A stretch of DNA of 7,938 nt from Clostridiales bacterium (GCA_019421975.1 JAHZEE010000073.1:1-7938), one strand, 5' to 3'; positions 1 to 6,253 are shown, numbered from the stretch's first letter. Translations and numbers: made by a program. The notes: generated from the letters alone by a model not told the origin.

Positions 1-109
1 AGCCACAGCAGCTGTTGTTGTTGCCGCCCCAGAGGACGATGATGATGATCAGAATGATGATCCACCACCAGCTGTTACCGTATGCAAAAATGCCGGAATT
101 GCAAGACAT
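1..109 (-). CDS. Tiny Cys/Trp/Ile-rich membrane peptide, partial (sporulation-type small protein)
   Basis: At least 36 residues are visible, starting at the ATG at 109-107 and running off the left edge. The peptide opens with MSCNSGIFAYGNS, then three tryptophans (residues 14-16), then an almost pure Ile/Leu/Val stretch (17-26) that must be a single membrane segment, then W-G-G-N-N-N-S-C-C-G. Cys3 and Cys34/35 bracket the membrane segment. A strong AGGAGG lies at 118-123 on the minus strand, 8 nt before the ATG, which supports a real gene despite its size. Tiny proteins of this style (short polar head, one very hydrophobic segment, Asn/Gly/Cys tail) are often annotated in Firmicutes as YjcZ/SscA-like sporulation proteins. 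That link is by resemblance only. It lies 83 bp downstream of the SLH gene on the same strand. I see no convincing promoter or terminator in the gap, so it may be co-transcribed or have a sporulation promoter I cannot recognise. Confidence 0.72.
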   Translation of the reverse strand, partial: MSCNSGIFAYGNSWWWIIILIIIIVLWGGNNNSCCG

Positions 110-192
110 AATCCGAACCTCCTGATAAAATTTGGAGCAGCTTCTTGCGGCTCTCATTCCATGATATTCAGAAGGAGGAATTTGGTGAAAGG

Positions 193-1317
193 TCATCGGA
201 TCCGACTGCCAATTATTTTGCAGACGGCCTGGTCAAAGGATTCCAGTGGGACGGTGTAGTCTGCGATCAGATTCTGGATCAGGGTTCGGCCCGTGGTCTG
301 GTCGATGCCATACAGACCATAGTAGGACAGGTAGACCAGCCGGGCGCGGTGAAATGCACCAGAGGCGAGGGTGTCGATCTCCGCCTTGGAAAAGAGCTCC
401 TTGGTCACACAGTCGGTCAAAACCGTGCTGTAGCTGAAATCTGTGCCCTCTGTATAGTGCAGCGCACGCATCAGCATGGTGAGATAGTGCTGGGCTGTGA
501 TGGGCGCCTCCGGAGAAAAGACCATCTGATAGGCAGAGCTGCCGTTGGTCAGACCTGCGTCATAGGCATAGGCAATGTACCGGTAGGCCCAGTGGCTCTG
601 GGGAACATCGGTAAATGGATGTGTCCCTGTATAGGCGAGGGCCTCCTCCTCCAACCCCATGATCCGAAGAAACATCACAAGGCCCTGGGCCCGGGTGGAG
701 GTGTGCTCCAGGGAAAAGCTGGAGCCGGTGCCCTGGAACAGCCCCATGGTCTGCAGCGCTATGGCCAGAGCGCCATAGTCCGTCTGCGCAGAGGCGGCCA
801 GGGCGTACACCCCGTTGAGCCAGACCTCGGCCGTCTCAGAGGTGATCACCACGCCGCCCTTGGGCGCATCATTTTTCATATACAGAGTCTGGGCCGCCAG
901 GGTACTGTCGCGCGCGACCTGCTCGCCGGCAGTGATGTTGACCAGGTCGGCGCAGTCCGTTTTGGCCGCGCCGGAGAGCAGCAGGAGCTGGGCGCCGGGC
1001 AGGAGGGTCAATTGGTCGCCCTGCTTGAGCAGCAGCGTTTGGCCGGCAGCGGCGCGGTTTCCGGTATCCTTCTGTGCGAGCTGGAGCCGGTGGTCCCCCA
1101 CCGCCTCTGTGAGGGCCAGGAGCTTTTTGCCGTATACGGCGTTCATGGCGCGGATGGCTGCGTCGTTGACAGAGGCCTTCAGCTCAGCTGCAGCCACCTG
1201 ATCCAGATAGCTCTTGGCCAGAACCGGATCCGTCTGGTCTGCAGCGCCGCGGGTGGGAAGGGTCAGACTGAACGCAAGCAGCAGGCAGAGCAGACCCGGC
1301 AGCAGCCGCCGTCTCAT
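193..1317 (-). CDS. Exported S-layer-homology (SLH) domain protein
   Basis: A 374-residue protein. Residues 1-26 are a signal peptide: MRRR, then a Leu-rich core, ending near a TRGAA cleavage region. Residues 27-180 are an unrecognised region containing LLLKQGDQLTLLPGAQLLLL, probably beta-rich. Residues about 181-229 form a first, diverged SLH-like repeat (TMGLFQGTG, then TRAQGLVMFLRIMG). Residues about 233-288 form a clear SLH repeat (HPFTDVPQSHWAYRYIAYAY, then GLTNG and a MLMRALHY helix). Residues about 300-340 look like a third, weak repeat. SLH repeats attach proteins non-covalently to cell-wall polymers. This LFQGTG/TRAQ/EEEALAYT/HPFTDVP order is common in Oscillospiraceae surface proteins. 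The start at 1317 was chosen over upstream starts because the signal peptide begins there and because its ATG overlaps the rex stop as ATGA, implying translational coupling. An open frame continues upstream to 1497 but lies wholly inside rex. The role of the N-terminal half is unknown. Confidence 0.87.
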   Translation of the reverse strand: MRRRLLPGLLCLLLAFSLTLPTRGAADQTDPVLAKSYLDQVAAAELKASVNDAAIRAMNAVYGKKLLALTEAVGDHRLQLAQKDTGNRAAAGQTLLLKQGDQLTLLPGAQLLLLSGAAKTDCADLVNITAGEQVARDSTLAAQTLYMKNDAPKGGVVITSETAEVWLNGVYALAASAQTDYGALAIALQTMGLFQGTGSSFSLEHTSTRAQGLVMFLRIMGLEEEALAYTGTHPFTDVPQSHWAYRYIAYAYDAGLTNGSSAYQMVFSPEAPITAQHYLTMLMRALHYTEGTDFSYSTVLTDCVTKELFSKAEIDTLASGAFHRARLVYLSYYGLYGIDQTTGRTLIQNLIADYTVPLESFDQAVCKIIGSRIR

Positions 1318-1949
1318 GCCTCGCCGCCCTCCTTGAGCTTGTAGCCGAGCAGCAGCAGGCTGTCCTGAAAGACCACATTTTCCACTTTGACCTGGCTTGG
1401 CAGGTTCAGCTCGTGATTGGTGAAGTTCCAGATACCACGGATCCCCATGGACACCAGGTGCTCTGCCATCGACTCGGCGTGGTTGCGGGGCACACACAAG
1501 ACCGCGATTTCAGGATGGGTCTGCTCCACGACGGCCGGCAGGTGCTCCAAATCGTCCACCACATAGGCGCCGATTTTTTGCCCGATCAGCTCCGGGGAGA
1601 CATCGAAGGCGCCCACCAGGGTCATACTGCAGGCCCGGAAGTCGAAGTTGCTGAGCAGCGCATGGCCCAGATTGCCGCAGCCGACAATGATAATGGAGTT
1701 CTGAATGGGAAGGCCGAGAATGTTGGCGATTTCTTCCCGCAGCGTCTCGACATTGTAGCCGTACCCCTGCTGGCCAAATTCACCAAAGCAGCTGAAGTCC
1801 TGCCGCACCTGGGAGGCGGTCAGACCCAGCCGTTCTGCCAGGACGGCAGAGGAGACACGGACGCATTTTTCGTGATACAGCTCGTCAATACAGCGATAGT
1901 ATCGCGGCATCCTGGATATCACTGGATTGGAGATATAGCCTTTCTTCAT
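1314..1949 (-). CDS. rex: Redox-sensing transcriptional repressor Rex
   Basis: A 211-residue protein of normal Rex length. Residues 1-77 are the winged-helix DNA-binding domain: ISRMPRYYRCIDEL, then SSAVLAERLGLTASQVRQDF, then GEFGQQGYGYNV. Residues about 85-190 are the Rossmann NAD(H)-binding domain, with IIIVGCGNLGHAL (86-98, G-x-G-x-x-G type) and FDVSPELIG. The C-terminal helix that swaps between the dimer subunits follows (to ENVVFQDSLLLLGYK). Rex proteins of this family repress fermentation and NADH-reoxidation genes and leave DNA when NADH/NAD+ rises. An in-frame GTG at 1961 would add four residues. The ATG at 1949 is preferred because AGGTGA sits 8 nt before it and the GTG is part of that Shine-Dalgarno sequence. 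The gene has its own consensus promoter and overlaps the SLH gene by 4 bp. No clear Rex operator is seen at its promoter, so autoregulation is not supported. Confidence 0.96.
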   Translation of the reverse strand: MKKGYISNPVISRMPRYYRCIDELYHEKCVRVSSAVLAERLGLTASQVRQDFSCFGEFGQQGYGYNVETLREEIANILGLPIQNSIIIVGCGNLGHALLSNFDFRACSMTLVGAFDVSPELIGQKIGAYVVDDLEHLPAVVEQTHPEIAVLCVPRNHAESMAEHLVSMGIRGIWNFTNHELNLPSQVKVENVVFQDSLLLLGYKLKEGGEA

Positions 1950-1983
1950 CGTTGTATTCACCTGCCGATAAAATTTCTAGTCT

Positions 1984-2012
1984 ATTATACACGGACAGTG
2001 AAAGAATGTCAA
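1984..2012 (-). promoter_or_regulatory. Consensus sigma-A promoter for rex and the SLH gene
   Basis: On the minus strand a perfect -35 TTGACA (2007-2012) and a perfect -10 TATAAT (1984-1989) are separated by exactly 17 bp. The start of transcription should fall near 1977, leaving a 5' leader of roughly 28 nt before the rex ATG at 1949. The promoter begins only 21 bp after the pdaA stop codon, so rex can be made constitutively and independently of pdaA. I see no terminator between pdaA and this promoter, so read-through is also possible. Confidence 0.88.
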
Positions 2013-2033
2013 ACTGTCGCAGTGCAGGTAAAT

Positions 2034-2828
2034 TCAGCGGTCAGACTGAAACAGGTCGTCCAGTGTGCCGAAGGAGTAGCCCAGGTTTTCCCAGGTGGTG
2101 AGCAGGTCGTCCAGAATCTCGGCATTGGTGGTGGAGGTGCTGTGCAGCAGAATCACCGCGCCCGGATGGGTGCGGGGAATCAGCTTTGCCATGGCCTGCT
2201 CCCGCGTCGGCTGCTGATCCTGATACCAGTCCACATAGGCGAGGCTCCAAAACACCGTCTTATAGCCCATCTGCTGGGCCATGCTGAGATTCTGCTCGCT
2301 GTAACAGCCCTGCGGCGGACGGTAGTAGTGGGGCAGCTCTGTGCCGGTCACCTCGTAGAACAGCGACTCCAGCGACTCCAGCTCCTGCCGGAAGGTGTCC
2401 TCATCCGAGATTTTGGACATGTCGTAGTGGTGATAGGTGTGGTTGCCCACGGTGTGCCCGTCCTGCACCATCCGCTGCACCAGCTCTGGGTTCTGTTCCA
2501 GGTAATTCCCCACCAAAAAGAACGCAGCCGGCACCTGGTGGGCCTGGAGTGTGTCCAGAATCTGCTCGGTGCAGCCATTTTCATAGCCTGCGTCAAAGGT
2601 GAGATAGAGTACCCGCTCCGAGGTGTCGCCGACAAAGGCCGCCTCGTATTGAGAGAGCACCTTCTGGCTGGCGTTGCCAACGGGCGTCTGCCCCTCGGTC
2701 TGAAAACTGAGCCCCCAGGAGCCGGTCTCAAGGGCGGCGGGCGTGTAGAGCGTGTGGAATGCCACGGCAGCCACCAAGACGGCGGCAGCTCCGATGGCCC
2801 AGCGCTTTTTGTGTCGCAGAAATTTCAT
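2034..2828 (-). CDS. pdaA: PdaA-like polysaccharide deacetylase (peptidoglycan N-acetylmuramate deacetylase, CE4)
   Basis: A 264-residue protein. Residues 10-28 are one N-terminal membrane anchor (or uncleaved signal) after a basic RHKKR stretch. Residues about 73-255 are a NodB/CE4 domain: VLYLTFDAGYENG (73-85; catalytic Asp79), GHTVGNHTYHH (124-134; metal-ligand type His130 and His134), YYRPPQG (168-174), WSLAYVDW (194-201) and AVILLHS (224-230; His229). TFDAGYENG, with a non-Asp residue after the catalytic Asp, is typical of the PdaA branch, which deacetylates muramic acid during synthesis of spore-cortex delta-lactam; other CE4 enzymes have TFDDG. So the substrate call is by subfamily motif and the spore role is inferred. 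The start at 2828 is supported by GGGGG at 2837-2841, 8 nt upstream, and by the anchor. The frame stays open upstream to 3131, but that part overlaps the yihY-like gene and is rejected. The ribosome binding site lies in a hairpin arm. Confidence 0.92.
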   Translation of the reverse strand: MKFLRHKKRWAIGAAAVLVAAVAFHTLYTPAALETGSWGLSFQTEGQTPVGNASQKVLSQYEAAFVGDTSERVLYLTFDAGYENGCTEQILDTLQAHQVPAAFFLVGNYLEQNPELVQRMVQDGHTVGNHTYHHYDMSKISDEDTFRQELESLESLFYEVTGTELPHYYRPPQGCYSEQNLSMAQQMGYKTVFWSLAYVDWYQDQQPTREQAMAKLIPRTHPGAVILLHSTSTTNAEILDDLLTTWENLGYSFGTLDDLFQSDR

Positions 2829-2836
2829 AGAAATAA

Positions 2837-2869
2837 CCCCCTTGTCCCTACTGTATGGGACAACGGGGG
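2837..2869 (-). promoter_or_regulatory. Hairpin burying the pdaA ribosome binding site (or weak terminator of the upstream gene)
   Basis: The arms at 2837-2848 and 2857-2869 form a 12-bp stem with a single bulged base (2864) around an 8-nt loop. In the minus-strand RNA the 3' arm ends in the G-run that serves as the pdaA Shine-Dalgarno (2837-2841). After the stem the RNA reads TTATTTC, not a proper U-run, so an intrinsic terminator is possible but poor. It lies between the yihY-like stop (2893) and the pdaA ATG (2828). The structure is read from the sequence; translational control or attenuation is inferred. Confidence 0.6.
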
Positions 2870-2892
2870 CTGGTATGAGCGCCAGTGCATCA

Positions 2893-3729
2893 TCAAAGAC
2901 GCCCGGCAGATCGCGGCGTACGCCTGCGCAGCTCCAAATAGTAGTTGAGCAGTCCGCCCAGCAGCAGAATATAGATGCAGAAGTAGAGCCAGAGAATGCT
3001 GAAGACGACGGTGGTGAGGCTGCCGTAGACAATGGAATAGCCGGCCAGGTAGTTGATATAGAGGGAAAAGCCAAAGGAAAAGACCTGCCAGCCGATGGCG
3101 GCGGCCAGTGCGCCCGGAATGGCGCGCCCAATTTGAATGCGCCGGTTTGGAAAGACGGTATAGATCATGGTGAACAGCAGCATCAGAAGCCCGGAGGTCA
3201 GAACCGTCTTCAGCTGCAGAACGGTCTGGGTGATGATGGCCACATCGGGGAGATAGGCGATCAGAAGGGACTGAATTTTTTGACCAAAGACATGCAGCAC
3301 CAGCATCACGAGCAGCATTGCAACGACCAGCAGCATGTAGAACATGGAGATCAGGCGCAGATGCAGATAGCTGCGCGTCTCCTTCACATGGTAGACGGCA
3401 TTGAGGCCGCGGAGCATCCCCAGAACGCCGCGGCTGGCCGCCCAGAGCACGGCCACAATGGTGATGGAAATGGTGGCGGTGTGGCTGCTGGGAATCATCT
3501 CGGTGGTGAAATAGGAAAAAATGGAGACGATGGAGGATGGAACCACGCCCTCCAGCAGACTCAGAAAGTCGCTGGTGGTCAGCGGCGTCAGACTGAGTAC
3601 GGCCAAAATCAGCATCAAGCTGGGAAAGGCGGCCAGCAAAATAAAAAAGGCGGCGTTGGCGGCATAGATGTTGAGCTGGAGATTCGACAGTCGCGCCAGA
3701 ATTTGGCGAATCCAGTAAATCAGTCGCAT
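2893..3729 (-). CDS. YihY/BrkB-family integral membrane protein
   Basis: A 278-residue protein, typical for the YihY/virulence-factor-BrkB family (formerly labelled RNase BN in error). About six membrane segments are visible near residues 24-46, 86-108, 127-149, 176-194, 204-226 and 239-262. Family landmarks are the first-helix AANAAFFILLAAFPSL, the SRGVLGMLRGLNAVYHVKETRSY stretch (99-121; Asn110 and Glu117), YTVFPNRRI followed by the helix start RAIPGALAAAIGW, and YGSLTTVVFSILWLYFCIY ahead of LLGGLLNYY. The C-terminus is basic (RRRTPRSAGR), presumably cytoplasmic. Molecular function is not established for the family; transport or envelope roles have been suggested. The start is set by CTCCT on the plus strand at 3737-3741 (AGGAG), 7 nt before the ATG. 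It is first in a leftward group with pdaA, separated by 64 bp containing a hairpin. Confidence 0.93.
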   Translation of the reverse strand: MRLIYWIRQILARLSNLQLNIYAANAAFFILLAAFPSLMLILAVLSLTPLTTSDFLSLLEGVVPSSIVSIFSYFTTEMIPSSHTATISITIVAVLWAASRGVLGMLRGLNAVYHVKETRSYLHLRLISMFYMLLVVAMLLVMLVLHVFGQKIQSLLIAYLPDVAIITQTVLQLKTVLTSGLLMLLFTMIYTVFPNRRIQIGRAIPGALAAAIGWQVFSFGFSLYINYLAGYSIVYGSLTTVVFSILWLYFCIYILLLGGLLNYYLELRRRTPRSAGRL

Positions 3730-3754
3730 GGCTGCACTCCTCTCAGGTCCAAGT

Positions 3755-3783
3755 AGAATAACTGTATTTTACGACAAATTCAA
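3755..3783 (-). promoter_or_regulatory. Probable sigma-A promoter for the yihY-like gene
   Basis: On the minus strand, TTGAAT (3778-3783) and TATTCT (3755-3760) each match the consensus hexamers at four of six positions and are 17 bp apart. The AGGAG site and ATG at 3729 follow closely. It lies in the divergent gap shared with the CBS gene, for which I found no acceptable promoter. Confidence 0.5.
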
Positions 3784-3876
3784 AAATTCATCAATCCCGA
3801 GCGGAAGATTCCGGAATAAAGCTGCTGTTTTTTGCCCAAAATGAGGAAAAAACCATTATCAGCTAGGAGGAATGAC

Positions 3877-4305
3877 ATGAAAGTTAGAGAACTGATGTCC
3901 GACCAGGTCGTCTCCGTAAACACGGCAGAGAGCGCCGCCGTGGCGGCCAGGCTGCTGTCGCGGAACAATGTCGGCTGCCTTCCGGTCTGCGACCAGGAGG
4001 GCGGACTGCGGGGGATGATCACGGATCGGGACATTGTACTGCGCTGTGTGGCGGCCTCTGCAGATCCCAACCGGACGCCGGTTGGCGCCATTATGACCAG
4101 CCGTGTGCTGGCGGTCTCGCCGGACGACGAGGCACAGAAGGCGTCCCAGATCATGGCGCGCGAACAGGTGCGCCGGCTGCCGGTGGCAGAGCAGGGAAAG
4201 GTGGTCGGCATGATCTCTCTGGCCGACATCGCGGAGACCCAGCAGTATGCCATGGAGGCGGCAGCGTGCCTCAGTGAGATCTGCGGCAATATCAAAAAAC
4301 GATAG
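3877..4305 (+). CDS. Stand-alone two-CBS-domain protein
   Basis: A 142-residue protein made almost entirely of a tandem CBS (Bateman) module. CBS1 is about residues 7-60, running from MSDQVVSVNTAESAAVAARL to GMITDRDIVLR (46-56). CBS2 is about 73-125, running from MTSRVLAVSPDDEAQKAS to GMISLADIAE (111-120). Such pairs bind adenine nucleotides and act as energy-state sensors, often in proteins with no other domain; the partner here is unknown. The C-terminal tail holds two cysteines (131 and 136). The start at 3877 is preferred because AGGAGG at 3865-3870 is 6 nt before it and the first CBS motif follows at once; an in-frame extension to 3832 lacks a Shine-Dalgarno. It is a single gene, divergent from the yihY-like gene and ending on the terminator shared with proC. 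Confidence 0.93.
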   Translation: MKVRELMSDQVVSVNTAESAAVAARLLSRNNVGCLPVCDQEGGLRGMITDRDIVLRCVAASADPNRTPVGAIMTSRVLAVSPDDEAQKASQIMAREQVRRLPVAEQGKVVGMISLADIAETQQYAMEAAACLSEICGNIKKR

Positions 4306-4311
4306 AACAGG

Positions 4312-4346
4312 AAAAAGGCCGGATACCTCGTGTATCCGGCCTTTTT
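4312..4346. terminator. Bidirectional intrinsic terminator between the CBS gene and proC
   Basis: Arms 4312-4326 and 4332-4346 pair perfectly (15 bp, including the A/T ends) around a 5-nt loop. The core is GGCCGGATAC with its complement. A run of seven T follows on the plus strand (4342-4348), and five A before the core give a U-run on the minus strand. It begins 6 bp after the CBS stop. On the other side it touches the proC stop codon (4347-4349), so it ends both converging genes. Confidence 0.95.
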
Positions 4347-5165
4347 TTAGTTCGGCTTGGCGCCGCCGGCCACCAGAATCGCCTGGGCTGCCGCTGCGCG
4401 GAAGCCCCGCTTCTCGAGCTCTGCCACCCCCTGAATGGTGTAGCCGCCCGGTGAGCAGACCGCGTCCTTCAGAGCGCCCGGATGCTGGCCGCTCTCCAGC
4501 ACCATGGCTGCGGCGCCGCGCACAGCCTGCGCCGCATAGCGCTGGGCCATGTCCCGGGGAAGGCCCAGCTGCACTGCGCCGTCGGCCATGGCCTCGATGA
4601 ACAGATAGACAAAGGCAGGCGAACAGCTGTAGACCGCCATGGCCTTGGCGAGAATGTCCTCCGACACACGCTCAAGCTGTCCGGCGGGCCGGAGCAGCGC
4701 GCAGAGCGCGTCATACTGGTCGGCTGTGACAAGCGCAGAGGGCGTCAGCAGCAGCAGCCCCTCTCCCACAGCCACAGGCGTATTGGGGATGATGCGGATG
4801 ACCGGAAGGGTGAGCTGCGCGGTGGCGAGCTGCGCTTCGATGGCGTCCAGGCAGATGCCGACGGCGATGGAGACGAGCACATTGGGCCGCCCCTCCGCTG
4901 CGTTGCGCTGCAGCGCAGGCAAAAGCGCCTGCAGCACCGACGGAAACACCTGCGGCTTGACAGCCAACACCACATAATGACAGCGGCTGGCCGCCTCTGC
5001 GCCGCTCTCGGCCGTCTGGCAGCCGGTCTTTTCGGCCAGCGCCGCCATCCGCTCCTTCGAGGGATCGTAGATGGTCACCTGGTCTGCACTGGCGCCGCGG
5101 CAGATGGCCTCGACCAGCGCGCCGCCCATATTGCCGGCGCCAATAAATGCGATGGATTCAGACAT
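4347..5165 (-). CDS. proC: Pyrroline-5-carboxylate reductase
   Basis: A 272-residue protein of normal length for the enzyme that reduces 1-pyrroline-5-carboxylate to L-proline with NAD(P)H, the last step of proline synthesis, in the cytosol. Visible motifs are the dinucleotide-binding IAFIGAGNMGGAL (5-17), VLAVKPQ (66-72), IRIIPNTP (123-130), YSCSPAFVYLFIEAMADGAV (179-198) and KDAVCSPGGYTIQG (233-246). Two places differ from the usual pattern: SCSPAF in place of SGSxPAF, and Tyr242 where Thr, Ala or Ser commonly sits in SPGGxT. The fold and dimer helices otherwise look complete, so activity is likely. An in-frame TTG at 5183 is rejected because it lies within the AAAGGAG Shine-Dalgarno of the ATG at 5165 (7-nt spacing). 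The gene starts 20 bp after the preceding gene's stop, probably as an operon, and its stop codon abuts the shared terminator. Confidence 0.95.
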   Translation of the reverse strand: MSESIAFIGAGNMGGALVEAICRGASADQVTIYDPSKERMAALAEKTGCQTAESGAEAASRCHYVVLAVKPQVFPSVLQALLPALQRNAAEGRPNVLVSIAVGICLDAIEAQLATAQLTLPVIRIIPNTPVAVGEGLLLLTPSALVTADQYDALCALLRPAGQLERVSEDILAKAMAVYSCSPAFVYLFIEAMADGAVQLGLPRDMAQRYAAQAVRGAAAMVLESGQHPGALKDAVCSPGGYTIQGVAELEKRGFRAAAAQAILVAGGAKPN

Positions 5166-5185
5166 AAAAACACTCCTTTTCAACG

Positions 5186-6253
5186 CTACGACAGAAATTG
5201 TGAAGTCTCGCGGACCGGCCGGATGGTACAGCCCGCTTGAATCAGGGTGTAGAGATCGGCCACGCCGTGGCTGGTGGCGCTGCAGACCAGCAAGGCCGTG
5301 TTCTCCTGGCTGGCGGCCGCGGCCGCAGTCCGGCTGGACTGGCGGACAATGACCGCACCGGGCAGTGCGTCGGCCGAAATGCTGCCCGGCGGCGCAAGCA
5401 CCAACAGGGATTTCGTGTAGAGCACCTGGTCCAGATACGCATTGGCCGACGCGACCGTGGCCGCGGGATCTGCTTCATAGCCGGTCAGACGGATCCCGAC
5501 CGTGTGGCCGCCGGCCGCCACCTCGAGCGCCAGCGTCGGATTCTGGGCCAGCTCCTCCTCCGTGAAGAAAAAAGTGGCGGAACGGTTGGCGTTTTTCAGT
5601 TCACTGAGCAGCGTTGAGAGATGCTCTGTCCCCCAAAAGGCCAGATAGACCGTGGCCGCAGTTTCGGCCTGATCCGGCGTGTCGTCGGGATCCGTGGAAG
5701 GAAGGGTGACAGAAGAACCGGGCGTCACATTGGACAGGTACTGGGAGACGCGGTACTCGATCAAGTTGTCCGCCTCCTGCAGAAACAGCTCGTCGTCATA
5801 CACCTGGCTGCCCGTGGTGATCCGGATGACATTCCGGCCCCCCTGGCTGGTGAGCGTGGAGATGGCGTAGCCGAAGTACTGCATGGTGTAGGAGGCGGGG
5901 ACGAACACGATACCGCCGCGCAGTGTCGCGGAGACAGTGTAGGAATTCCCCTCCTCTGTGACAGCCGTGCCGCTGGCCAGGTAGTAGACCAGCTGATGTC
6001 CGTCCTGATCGGTGAGCGAGAGAGTCTTGTCAGCGCTGCTGTACACAGCCGAAACGCCCAGCGCACTGGCATCAAAAACAGACTGGGGCAGGTAAAGCGT
6101 GCCGCTGGAGTAAAATGGCATGGTGGCAGCTGAGAGGGGAAGCGGCAGGGAGTCATTGACTGCAACCAGGTACAGATCTGAGGCACTGCCGGCCGGAGCG
6201 GTCAGACAGACCAGCAGCCCGACGACCAGCAGCAGACATACAATGCGTTTCAT
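5186..6253 (-). CDS. Exported copper-amine-oxidase-N-like protein with a catalytically dead NodB-like domain
   Basis: A 355-residue protein. Residues 1-24 are a signal peptide (KR, then a Leu/Val core, ending APAGSAS). Residues about 27-147 resemble the copper-amine-oxidase N-terminal-like domain common in Clostridia: VNDSLPLP, YLPQSVFDASALGV, GGIVFVPASYTMQYFGY. Residues about 155-175 are a helical linker (EADNLIEYRVSQYL), followed by a Pro/Asp/Thr-rich spacer to 198. Residues about 200-350 follow the order of a polysaccharide deacetylase: VYLAFWGTE, ATFFFTEEELAQNPTLAL, GGHTVGIRLTGYE, LLVLAPPGSIS. However, the catalytic Asp is Trp207, the metal-ligand histidines are Arg255 and Tyr259, and the RPP arginine is Ala287. 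It should therefore bind rather than cleave, presumably a wall glycan (inference). The start has AGGAGG at 6263-6268, 9 nt upstream, and its own promoter. proC follows after 20 bp. Assignment of both domains rests on motif reading only. Confidence 0.85.
   Translation of the reverse strand: MKRIVCLLLVVGLLVCLTAPAGSASDLYLVAVNDSLPLPLSAATMPFYSSGTLYLPQSVFDASALGVSAVYSSADKTLSLTDQDGHQLVYYLASGTAVTEEGNSYTVSATLRGGIVFVPASYTMQYFGYAISTLTSQGGRNVIRITTGSQVYDDELFLQEADNLIEYRVSQYLSNVTPGSSVTLPSTDPDDTPDQAETAATVYLAFWGTEHLSTLLSELKNANRSATFFFTEEELAQNPTLALEVAAGGHTVGIRLTGYEADPAATVASANAYLDQVLYTKSLLVLAPPGSISADALPGAVIVRQSSRTAAAAASQENTALLVCSATSHGVADLYTLIQAGCTIRPVRETSQFLS

Noticed and set aside
110..192. Sporulation sigma-factor promoter before the tiny peptide gene (TGAATA present on the minus strand)
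   Set aside because: No matching -10 (CATA-type) is found at an acceptable distance, so the single hexamer is not enough.
1990..2012. Possible Rex operator in the rex promoter spacer (TTGACA...TTCAC)
   Set aside because: Compared with TTGTGAA-N4-TTCACAA, the half-sites are one base too close and the left arm does not match. What remains is explained by the -35 hexamer.
1413..2948. A 511-codon open frame on the plus strand, with other long plus-strand frames at 145-1344 and 2752-3756
   Set aside because: They lie antisense to rex, pdaA, yihY-like and SLH genes that have clear family motifs. Their translations are His/Gln/Gly-rich with no recognisable domain, as expected from the complement of GC-rich coding DNA, and they lack good start signals.
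2829..3131. Upstream extension of the pdaA frame
   Set aside because: It would overlap the conserved C-terminus of the yihY-like protein and give a Ser/Pro/Trp-rich segment. The ATG at 2828 has a Shine-Dalgarno and begins a proper membrane anchor.
1261..3599. GTCAGACTGA occurring near 1262, 2040 and 3589
   Set aside because: Each copy lies at the inside or end of a different coding sequence and reads as ordinary codons there (for example S-L-T). No wider repeat surrounds the shared ten bases.
3832..3859. TTGCCC / CATTAT as a promoter for the CBS gene
   Set aside because: Spacing is 16 bp with poor hexamers, and transcription would begin at the Shine-Dalgarno itself, leaving no usable leader.
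5196..5206. TTGTGAA half-site resembling a Rex operator
   Set aside because: Only one arm is present, and it lies inside the end of the CE4-like coding region on the far side of proC from any promoter.
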